Positions 37,140 to 47,000 of a DNA stretch of 64,000 bases are shown here, in pieces. Below the pieces are notes generated by a model. It made no database searches. It was not told the origin of the DNA and saw nothing but the letters and a program-made list of their open reading frames with translations. The number at the start of each line of letters is the position of its first letter. Position 1 is the first letter of the stretch. The stretch lies in NCBI GenBank assembly GCA_918026815.1, contig CAKJVC010000037.1, positions 310,001 to 374,000 of the forward strand, in the 5' to 3' direction. Both the position numbers and the translations under genes were made by a program. Origin of the DNA: Chalara sp. BL73. Taxonomy: Eukaryota; Ascomycota; Leotiomycetes; Helotiales.

Positions 37140-38483
37140 CTAGCGAGTAGCCAACTCGTCCACAGCAGCAGCCACCAGTCCAATAGCATCATATTTCGCA
37201 TATTGCTCTCTAAGATATCTACATCTCTCAGAAATAGCAGGGCTCTCAAGGATTTGCACCACAGCTTCTCTCACCTGGTGAGGCTCTGGTCTATTGCATC
37301 TTAAGTTGATAGCAGCCCCAGCCCAGGCAGCCCGCGCACTGGTCTCGGCAAAGTCTCTTACTTGCCCAGCCAGAACCATAGGCACACCATGTGAAAGGGC
37401 CTGTTGCACCGCTCCAAATCCGGCATTGGAAACTAGAACGGCGGTGTGCTGGAACAGTATATTAAACGGGATGAACTCGGCCACTCTTGCATTCGGAGGG
37501 AGATCTAGACCTGGCACTGGGGTTGTCATGAGTGTTGCAATAACGGTGACATCTAAATCGCGGAGGGCTTCTAGTGTGGGGAAAATGAGCTCACTCGGGT
37601 CCTTTGCTAAGGAGCCTTGTGAAACAACCACAATGGGCCGTTTCCTCTGATTCTGATCCTCGGGACTATGAATCACTTCGTTCCACCAAGAGGGGTACTC
37701 GAAGTCTCGGTTCTTTCCCCCTCTTCCTCCCACTGAAGGTAGGGCGCCCAAGAATCGACAACCCGGCGGTGGATCGCTGCGAGGATATTCTAGCTCCGGA
37801 ATTCCCATCTGCAAGAATAGATCAGTAGAGCGGACCAGAGAGTCTGGAAAGCTAGAGAGGGACCGAAGGGTTTCTCCAGGCACGCCGGCAGACGCAAGGA
37901 TCTCTTCCCACAAATTCTGGAAGCCCGCCATAGCAGATTTCGCCTGCAACTTCAGGTCCTGATTCCTTCTGCGAGCCTCCTCATCTGCTGAGGCGGAGTC
38001 CGGGGGAAGCGGCGCCAGTCCCAGGCCGAACGGAGCCACATTGACGCTTTCATGGATCATTGGACTAATGCCGATCTTAATGATTCCTAGAGGCTGAAGA
38101 CACCCCGGTGCCCCCAACACAGCTGGTACTGCGGCGCCAAAACAGTGGTCGTCGATATAGATCACCATCGTGTTATCTTCCTTGGCCTGCTTCAGGAAAT
38201 GCTGCAGACACTCATGTTGATCCTTGATTGGTCGAATCACCCAATTTTCCAGTTCCCAACTCACCTCATCCTGGGTAGTATGCATCTGCTCGAAATCAAA
38301 GTTGGCTCGACCTTTGAGCGGCACGAACCGAGCACCACTCGCCTCGACCTGGGGCTGCAGCATACTTGCAGTTAGGACGGTGACGTGATATCCATGGTGA
38401 ACAAGGCCTGTCCCTATCACTAACATCTTCTCGTAGTGGCCAAACACCGGCACTACTCCAATCAATATTTGAGGCTTTTGCAT
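37140..38483 (-). CDS. GT1-family (UGT/MGT-type) UDP-glycosyltransferase
   Basis: A single exon of 447 aa. I start at 38483 (MQKPQILIGVVPVFGHYEK), which begins directly with the first beta-strand of the GT-B fold. The open frame continues upstream to 38666, but that extension is a His/Ser/Asn/Thr-rich translation of a GT-microsatellite and is unlikely to be coded. The N-terminal acceptor domain has the usual GH near residue 15. The C-terminal donor domain shows VVVSQGS, then FIPFNILFQHTAVLVSNAG, then QQALSHGVPMVLAGQ and D-x-x-E-x-A, the PSPG-like nucleotide-sugar site of fungal MGT-type enzymes (the usual His-Gly pair is replaced by SNAG). GT1 enzymes are inverting and normally form beta-O-glycosides from UDP-glucose in the cytosol. 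The likely acceptor is a hydroxyl of the polyketide. The GH65 gene lies 192 bp away, convergent. Confidence 0.9.
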   Translation of the reverse strand: MQKPQILIGVVPVFGHYEKMLVIGTGLVHHGYHVTVLTASMLQPQVEASGARFVPLKGRANFDFEQMHTTQDEVSWELENWVIRPIKDQHECLQHFLKQAKEDNTMVIYIDDHCFGAAVPAVLGAPGCLQPLGIIKIGISPMIHESVNVAPFGLGLAPLPPDSASADEEARRRNQDLKLQAKSAMAGFQNLWEEILASAGVPGETLRSLSSFPDSLVRSTDLFLQMGIPELEYPRSDPPPGCRFLGALPSVGGRGGKNRDFEYPSWWNEVIHSPEDQNQRKRPIVVVSQGSLAKDPSELIFPTLEALRDLDVTVIATLMTTPVPGLDLPPNARVAEFIPFNILFQHTAVLVSNAGFGAVQQALSHGVPMVLAGQVRDFAETSARAAWAGAAINLRCNRPEPHQVREAVVQILESPAISERCRYLREQYAKYDAIGLVAAAVDELATR

Positions 38484-39840
38484 GGTGTGTGTGTATGTGT
38501 GCGTCTGACTGTGATTATGATTGTGACTGTGTGACTGATGATGCATGCAGTTGTCATGGGGTTTAGTGATGTCCGACCTGAGAACAAGGAACAATATGCA
38601 ATGAGGGACGGTGTACCACTTTACGGGGTAGGAAGCCGGAAATGAGGAGGCAGTAGAGCAGATCAAGGCAGTCTCACACCCTCTTCAAATACCTTTAGAG
38701 AAGTAAAACTATGCTATCTGCACGAAGGCGTACGTAAGGGCCAAGCTGTGGTACCCCGTATTTGGCCGAAACCCCGTTCAAAGTTGCATGTATGCTTTCT
38801 CAGCACCTTCAATGCTTCCAACTAAAACATAGTAGCATAGTAACAGAAGGAGATAAAAATTACTCGAAGAGAATTTCTTGATATTAATAATTCTAAAGGG
38901 TGAAAGTTTGAGTTAAATATTTGCTTCATTACTATGGTTATATTGCCGAAGGCAGTATGACAAAACCGAACCCTTTGTACCTCCATATCAGTGCTAAGAG
39001 GTATGGATACGCACCTTAACTTGAGACATACCGTATGCCCAGCCACAGATCGGCGCTAGGGAAGGGAGCATGCATGAAAATCGGGATGATCAATCGACCG
39101 GATTGAGCGAATGATCCTCCTTCTAGCTTCTGATTCACGGATAGACGCCTTCCGTTGAGCTGGCAATGCATAGTGATGGCATGTACCACCATCGGAGGCT
39201 ACTTCGTTCACATTGATGCATCGCAGGTAGCAACAAAGAGATGTGCTCCGAGATACAGTATTGCAATTATGTGCTGTGGCAATTTGGCACATGGTGGAGC
39301 TCGGCGGCACTTCTTTTCTTTTATTTTTTCTTTTGAATTCAATTATTGGCCATTTTAGCTGCCTAAATTCTACGCTAACATTCCTAGTTATATATAGTTA
39401 GGCTACACGGGTGTGTCACGTGCATTCAAAATGCAGAGCACCGTTCCGGAACTGAAGAATATTCACAGGCTACGAAGGAAATTAAAATCAACATTGCCTT
39501 GATAACTCTATTTCTTGCCCTCCCTTGTAGCCAATTCCATTCTGCTATTGTATGTTAGTAATCATGTGCCAAGCCTCGCAAAGTTTCTTCGCCCCTTACT
39601 TTCTAACTGTGATTGTTTGCAATTACCAGCTCGCTAGTTACAAGCTCGGCGGCACTCTGATGTTCGAGGATTGGACTTGGAACGAGGACAAATACGCTTT
39701 CGGTACCGTCGTAGGAAATAGGATTTTTCGTACAGACAAACGCATCTTCGCTCCGAGCTTCCAAAATTGCTCTTACGGTGTATCTATGCGTAATTATTCT
39801 TTGATTCTTAAATGGGGAAACTAGCTCTTTCATAACCGTC
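38484..39840. promoter_or_regulatory. Divergent interval between GT and split secreted-protein gene
   Basis: About 1.36 kb with no gene I can support. A GT-rich simple sequence at about 38484-38545 lies immediately upstream of the glycosyltransferase start. The middle is ordinary; 39,310-39,400 is AT-rich. Confidence 0.4.
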
Positions 39841-41061
39841 ATGTTGTGGTTGCAAACCTTAGCTTGCCACAAGCTCTTCTTGGTCTTACTGGCCTCTCTT
39901 TTACCATTTGCAACATCAACTCAAATAGTCTTATCGTCACCACTACCAGACCACGATCAATATGCGCCTAATTTAGAAAGCGCGAGAGCCAACGCCAATA
40001 TTATATTCAACTCGATCCACTCTGCTGCTCGTCAATGGGGTTCCTCTTTTCACCACAATGGGGTATCTGTATTCCCCGTCACAATCCCAGAGGGAGTATT
40101 ACTGTATCATGGGAACGCAGACTCGAAAGTTCCAGATGTTCCAGACTGGCTGGCATTCGAAATTGAGCATGGGGAATATTTTGCTCGCAAGGCGACCCTT
40201 CTACCCAGGAGCTCCAGCGATGCTCAAGGAGGCAGCGGCCATGGTGCTGTTACCGCGAAAAGTAGCCGGGTCAACATCTCGGATCCAGGATATCTTCACA
40301 TATATCAAGCGAATCGGCCACTGCGACTCTTATATTTCGATGGAATGTCAGCAGCAACTGCATCTCCTTTAGGGCCGAGTGACATGCAGGAGTATATGTT
40401 CTTAAATTGTACCTGGGACGTGGTCTCCGGCGGAATCATGGCCTATGGCGCAGCATTGTGCAAAAAGGGTGCTGAATGGGGTATCGAGGGGTTTTTAAGA
40501 ATGGAGGCAGGCTTTGAAATCATCAAGTGCGATTTCTCTGACGGACTTGACCTTATTTCTCATACTCAGCGACCACATCGCAACACCCCAGAAGGCCGTA
40601 GTGAACAATGGGTGTTTGAGTGGCTCCGAGCAATGGCTCTACGATATGGCGGTATTGATGGTTCCAGAATAGTTGTAGATTTTTCATCTATGACCCATGC
40701 TGCATTCTATCCTACAAATTTGACAAATCCAAGGCCCGAATCTTCGAATCTCCCCAGGCTGGTATATGCGGATCCAGTCCAATTGGCACGTATTTATTTC
40801 GATGCTAGGAAGGTATGGTCAAGGGGAACTTCTCAGCCTAGTGCTGATTGGCAAGGGGCAGTGTGACAAATCGTTGAATAATTGAATAAAAATACTATTA
40901 CTCTTATTCTATTCAAATAAAAATATCGTTACTCTTATTCTATTCAATCATAATCAAGCTTATTCAATGAATAATTGAGTAACTCTGAGTAATAACTAAT
41001 AAAGAAAGCGGTGAAAATTTTGGCGCGGCAGAAAATCTTGGCATATTAAAAAATCGAAAAA

Positions 41062-41318
41062 TGTAACGACGCAAAGAATCACGGGCTAGAATAGAAGCAT
41101 ATAGAAATGCGTACAATAAGCTGATCGTAATTGCTTTATAGGTCTAAAGTACTAAAGATACAAAAACATAAAAAGCAACTATAAAGAATAGAAACAAGCT
41201 TTTATATAGACGACTCCGACTTTCTTTCGTATTGAGTCTGAAACTTTTTATACTTTGATTACTTTTTGCTTCTGTATTATAACTTCCGTGCTGTGCTTTA
41301 AACATACCGATTGTTACA
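41062..41318. repeat. LTR-like segment, copy 1 (inside the hAT element)
   Basis: Starts TGTAACGACGC and ends CGATTGTTACA, a TG...CA sequence with short inverted ends like a retrotransposon LTR. It is AT-rich and diverged from copy 2 at 41597-41897. No 5-bp flanking duplication is evident. Confidence 0.45.
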
Positions 41319-41596
41319 AATCTAGTATATTACGAACACGGTTTTATATGCTTAGAAAAGCCGGCTGTAAGTGCTTCAATACAAAAATACTAAACTAAAG
41401 AAAAAAAGTAAAGCTCTAGAAAAACTCTTAACTAAGTCTAGCTTTTAGGCCAAGCGCTACTAGTTTTTATTAAGGAACACACGCGAGCTAGTCACGTAAT
41501 AACTGTAATACAAAGCACGAAACGTAACAAAAAAAAAGTACAAGAAAATCTTTTTGTTATTTAATTAACTTAGTTACAATTTTGTAGTTATTTTGT

Positions 41597-41897
41597 TGTA
41601 ACGACGCTAGAACACTACAGGCTGAGTAGAGGTATATGGGAGTACGTATCTTAGGCTAATAGTAGCATTCTAAGAAGTCTACTACGAAGGATATAAAAAA
41701 CATAGAGAAAGAAATAATCTTGTAGACATAAGAAGCGCCTTTTATATCCCTCTCCATATCCTTCCGGAGTCCGTGTCGTACCTAGGTCCGTAAGGGATAT
41801 GAGTGCCATGTCCGAAGGGGATCCGTATGGGCTCTCCCCTATCTTGGGTCCGTACCTTGCCACGTGATCAGGAGTCCATATGCCTTCGATTGTTACA
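41597..41897. repeat. LTR-like segment, copy 2 (inside the hAT element)
   Basis: Starts TGTAACGACGC and ends CGATTGTTACA, as copy 1, in the same orientation. It is less AT-rich than copy 1. Shared interior stretches include an AAAACATA-rich block and CTTTTATAT followed by CTCC. The 278 bp between the two copies hold no coding frame. Confidence 0.45.
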
Positions 41898-42685
41898 TTT
41901 GTACTTAATTTAGTAAAAAATTGGTTATTATTTTATATTAATTTGACAAAAACATGTTATTCAAAAATTACTCAAATTACTCAATGAATAACTTAAATAA
42001 TTATTTATTGAATAACTCGAATAACGTTACTCTTATTCTATTCAATTATTTAAATATTATTCAACTGTTATTTGAATAACTGAGTAATTTTTGGTCACAC
42101 TGGCAAGGGGTTGTTGACATGATTGAGAAACGTTTCTCTGATCGTCTACAATACCTAGCCAACCAGCGACCGAATGAGTATTTTCTATGGGAGATCAATG
42201 TTCTTCTTAACACCTTCATCGATTACAAGTCCTTCTCTCTGGAAGAATCCATTGAAAAATGCTCATCTCACTACTTACGACCTGTCAAAGCTTCAACGGA
42301 GCAAGATAAGCTGATCTACGCAGCTGTTACAGCAGTAACCACCAGAATCTGTACAACTTTATTTCAAGTAAGAGAGAACTTACTTGCTCAATATGCCGCC
42401 AATGGAACTGAGACAGTAGGTACTTCAAAGAGTATCAAATTGATCCATGAGTTGGTTAACTGGCTTGACTGGTCCAACTGGAGAGCATGCAGACCTTCAT
42501 GTTTATATGATCAGGTTTGCTATATAACTGTTTCTCCATTTGGCAACACAGATCTCCATTATAGCCCTCGCTGTGTAAATAGTACTGAAGCGGCGGATTT
42601 GAAGTCTACCGAGGATAGCTATTGGTATGGGCACTTACCAGATCGAGGTGGACAGGCTAGCGTTTCTCTTCTTCGTGAATTGTAA

Positions 42686-44048
42686 TGTCGAAAGTCAACT
42701 TGCAGTTTAGATGAATCATGGCATGGACAGCATAAGAGACACTTTTGGTGCTAAGCCTAATCAATACCATACAGAAACCTAAATTAAAGATCTCGGCTGT
42801 GTTAACTTGAGGGGAGCAGGACGAAAGCTAGATTTGCTCCACTACTCACTTCAAGTCATCAGAGCGGGAGAAGCAATGAGCCCCAGAAAAATATTTTTTA
42901 GCACGGACTTGTGTCATATAAATGACAGAGTAATTATTCAATATCAAGGGAAATATTCTTAGTGACATGTCACTGGACGTATGACCAATGCTGGTTGATT
43001 TTTCCTTCCGACTCTCTGGGTGGTAAAAGAGGATTTGTATTGTAGAACATATAGGAACTTAGTTTACAGCATACCCTGAGAACATCACATATTACTTGGT
43101 GTCTCTTATCCATAGCTCTTGTCTCCTCCCTGACACTGAGCAAAGCACTTCGCGCTTCGCTTCCCATATGCAACGAGAGGATGCTTTATGGGATTATTCT
43201 AACTAATGTCAAGTGCTCGAGACACCATGCTCTACTTTGCACTAAATATTAATGAATAATATCGATCGATTTCGAGTTCTCGCGGCGAATGATAGTTATG
43301 TATAACAGCGCTGGAAGATCCTCCGTCAAAACCTGGGTACCACACTAGGCGGCCTGGAAATCAAGCAGTACACAATCTTTCATACCTGTAATATACATAG
43401 CTTCTAGTTCTCGTATTGCCACTGACCTCTTGTTCCTACACTTCGTCGCATCATCGAGCAAAATCGTTTCTATATCTGGTATCTGATAGTAGGAAATCCA
43501 ATCCTGAGGCTGTAGAATATAATATTCACATTACTCCTATCATTTTGTGTACATAGGGGATTGTGGGCTTAAGAGCCGACTACAGCAGCTCAATAAACGC
43601 GCAAGGCTGCAAGCAGACCTAGCATGGTATGCGGCTCGCGCTATCAGGTGAAAGATTCATGTTAATAATTACTTACACTTACAGCACTTGATGGATGTAC
43701 TTCTAAGCTTCTCCTTGATGTCTTGTTTAGCTTCTAAGAGCTCATTCTTCGCGGAAATACCACTATTATCGCGCTCAATCACTCTCACTCTCCTTGGAAT
43801 CTACATCGTCTCGAGACTGATGGTACTAAGTCACGGTATCCGTACTAGGGTTACACCCGCCCTGCACAGTATGCTGATAATATACCTCGCCCCTTGCTTG
43901 AGGATCTACGGGTACTACTTGAGGAATGAGCACCCCTCGGGAAAAAAAATCTGGCTCACATCTATCTACAATCAAATCTGGTCAAATAGCTATACGTTAA
44001 ATTGTGCGAAAGTTAATTCAACGCTCTTCAGAGTCAAGTTCTTGCATC
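42686..44048. other. Interval upstream of the ABC transporter
   Basis: About 1.36 kb with no independent gene I can support. Frames at 43,690-44,070 contain hydrophobic stretches and could hold extra N-terminal exons of the transporter, but I could not join them convincingly. Confidence 0.4.
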
Positions 44049-47000
44049 ATGTTTGCCTACAGCATTTGGGATAATTTGGCCAGGGCCTCCTATGCCTTAT
44101 TCATACTCTTTGCAACCTTCCCGGCAGTCAAAAGCCTCAGCCATCTCTTAAGTTCAGATTACTGGAATGCTCGCGCAAATAATATTTTTGAGAATGAAGA
44201 TGGGGTAGCGACTGAAGAGAGTCAGCAGAGATTCTCACGTAGCTTACATGCAAGAACGGTGCTTCTGATCACTGCTATTTCTGGAGCAGCTTCATCCTTG
44301 GTACTTGTAATTGTACCTCCCCCACAGGATGTAACACAGTATCATGGTGGGATATCTGTTTGGGTACAATTATTAGCTTGGGTGAGCCTATTCCCCTACC
44401 TATCATTTAATTCAACTTGCTTGTTCCGTCCCATATGCGGAAAAGAAAGTTTCCAAACAGAAATTAAACTTCTTCCTGATTCATATTTCCTCCTTTCCCT
44501 AAGTGAATGTATCCTCATGGGACTCCAATTAACTTAACTGCATATTTCTATTTTCCGGGGCAAGGCCATTCAAGCCTCATAGCTTTCCTCGCTCTGTTTC
44601 TCGCATATTTTGTTAATTTATATGAAGCACATATCATTCGAGGTACTAACTTAAAACAGATATTTCTCTTAATACAAACAATGGGAGTTGTACTTGAAAG
44701 AGACTCTGTTAAGCGATTCCGTCTTGCTCTCAACACCGCCCTTTCCTACGGCATGTCGGTACTGGTTGCCTGTCTTCAAACAAGGATTTGGGCCGTAGAC
44801 TTTGCAAAGCAGTATTTCCAAATAATTCGTATTTTTCTCCTACTTGCTGGCTTGGTATCCAGCCTATCATTACCACAATATCCAAAAATTTACTGGAACG
44901 GAAAGATTGTTGATGGACAGTGGAGAGATTCAATGATGAATCGCCTGTCCTACTCGTGGGTTACCCCGTTACTAACACTCACTGGATCCCAGAAGCAAAT
45001 TGAGGTAGAGGGCCTACCATCAATGGATCATCGAACTCGGGCGAGGCAGCTTCATGACTGCTGCAACAACCCAAACATGTCCGGAGGGTTGATTAAACTC
45101 ATACTAATTTCGCATGCACCTGCCATAATTCGGGTATACATTCTCACAATATTTACGGTGATATTAGATTTCGCTCCTCAATTTGCCATGTTCAATCTCT
45201 TGAGGTTACTCGAGGCCCGTCAGTTTGAAGTAGAAGTAAGCACAGCTGCAATTGCATGGGCAGTTGGGCTTGGTCTGATCATGGTTATGAAGACTATGAT
45301 AGAAAATTGGATGTGGCAAGTCGTCAAATTGGTTCAACAACATCAACGGCTAATGTGTGACTTAGGTGGGTGAGTCGCAATCATATACACACGCCTCTCC
45401 GAGTACAACTCTCTGCTCTCATATTTGCCAAAGCTATGCGGCGAAAGGACATGCAAAGGACCCAGAGAAGCGAGCGAGGGTCAGAAAGTAATGCGAAACA
45501 TTGTATATCCAATGTGCAGGTGGAGAGTAATGGTCATACAGCTAGAGAGTCAGACCAGAATATACAGACCCGGCAAGGGGCCATCAATCTTGTGGGGATC
45601 GACTCGAAGCGGGTTTCGGAGTTCTCCATATCTCAAAATCAGTATTTAGGAGTCTTAGGCAAAGTTTTTGTGTCATTCGCCTTTCTGAACAAGCTTATTG
45701 GGTAGGTCACTAGTTAATGGCGTACCCGCGCACCATGTACTAATGTACAATAGCTGGCAAGCACTCCTCGCCGGAATTCTTGTTCAGCTTCTTACGACTC
45801 CTTTGAATGCCTATTGTGCCAAGAGTTATTCGAACGCCCAAGTAAGTTCCTAAACATCTTTAGTTTTCGATTACTGTAGGGTGAAGTCTGAACCTGCTCT
45901 GATTCGTTCATAAGAGCGATTCATGTTTTGCAGCATCAGCCACTTGAATCATGACATGGTATAGCTTACTCTATGCCTAGGAACAACTCATGAAGATCCG
46001 TGACATTAGACTGTCGGTTGTGAATGACATATTGATGGGAATTCGTCAAGTCAAGTTCTCAGCACTTGAGGGTCCATGGTATGTCAAAATAATGGAATTT
46101 CGGGCAAATGAACTCGATAGACAGTACAGGGCGTTTTTGGCAGATACTATTCTTGTATTCTGTTGGCTAGCTGGACCAGTTCTGCTATCCACAGTCTCAA
46201 TTTCGGTGTACGTCATGATCCACGGAAGCTTGTCAGCATCTACGGCATTTACTACGATCAGCATCCTAAACACTCTGCAAGCCACTTTAGCCTGGATCCC
46301 AGGACTGACCACAGCTGCTGTCGACGCCTGGACGAGTTTAGGGAGGATTGAAAAATATCTGAAGGCTCCTGAGAAGCAAAATAGCACTATCCCCGGAGAT
46401 ATAATTTCATTCCGAAATGCTACCATATCCTGGCCATCAGATGGCGATGTGACCAACGGAATCTTTACAATTAGGGACATAAACCTGTCCCTTCCGAACA
46501 ATGAACTGAGTATAGTTTCTGGTCCAACGGGTTCTGGGAAGAGTCTTTTTCTAGCAGCAATCCTAGGCGAGGCAGACTTATTAGTTGGAAGGGTTACAGT
46601 TCCAGCCCCTAAGCCACTTCACAGCCATAATCAGAGTCGAAATGCCTCGAGCTGGGAAATCCCGCCCATCAAAGCATTCGTCAGTCAGCAGCCATGGATT
46701 GAGAATTGTTCCTTTAGAGATAATATCCTTTTCGGGTTACCCTATGATGATAAACGCTATCAGAAAGTTCTATTCGCTTGCTCGTTAGAAGATGACCTCA
46801 AGATAATGCCAGACGGAGATCGGACAGATATTGGACCCAGCGGGATAAATCTTAGTGGCGGACAGGGATGGCGCCTCACGCTTGCGCGAGCCCTGTATTC
46901 TCAAGCACAGATTCTCGTCATAGATGATATATTTAGCGCTGTTGATGTTCATGTGGGACGTCACATTCTTGAGCATGCAATCTACGGAGAGCTTGGCCAG

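Larger units (their letters stand above)
40859..42102. mobile_element. Non-autonomous hAT-like DNA transposon, 1,244 bp
   Basis: Ends are inverted: CAGTGTGACAAA at the left, and the right end reads CAGTGTGACCAA on the other strand. It is flanked by an exact 8-bp target duplication GCAAGGGG (40851-40858 and 42103-42110). A CAGTG start and 8-bp duplications are hAT superfamily hallmarks. The sequence is AT-rich and holds no transposase-sized frame, so it must be mobilised in trans. A 19-mer TTACTCTTATTCTATTCAA occurs three times near the ends (40898, 40929, 42027), all in the same orientation, and could be transposase-binding subterminal repeats. Confidence 0.85.
39841..42685 (+). pseudogene. 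Conserved fungal secreted-protein gene split by a hAT-like insertion
   Basis: The left part (39841-40858) encodes about 339 aa. It begins with a signal peptide (residues 1-26) and shows motifs typical of a widespread, uncharacterised ascomycete family: RANANIIFNSIHSAARQWGS near the N-terminus, then PEGVLLYHG, WLAFEIEHGEYFAR, RLLYFDGMSAA and MEAGFEIIKCDFSDGL. The element at 40859-42102 introduces a stop within its first bases. The frame resumes at 42111 and runs to 42685, giving a total of 530 codons if the element and one target-site copy are discounted. The right part carries DMIEKRFSDRLQYLA, NVLLNTFIDY and a Cys-rich WRACRPSC segment, which are the family's normal C-terminus. No other break is seen, so disruption is probably recent. 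Function is unknown. It lies between the glycosyltransferase and the exporter. Confidence 0.85.

Noticed and set aside
38484..38666. In-frame N-terminal extension of the glycosyltransferase rich in His, Ser, Asn and Thr
   Set aside because: It is a translation of a GT-rich simple sequence; the GT-B fold begins directly at the ATG at 38483.
43688..44074. Hydrophobic frame just upstream of the ABC transporter as its true N-terminus
   Set aside because: It could encode membrane segments, but I found no splice junction joining it convincingly to the frame starting at 44049.
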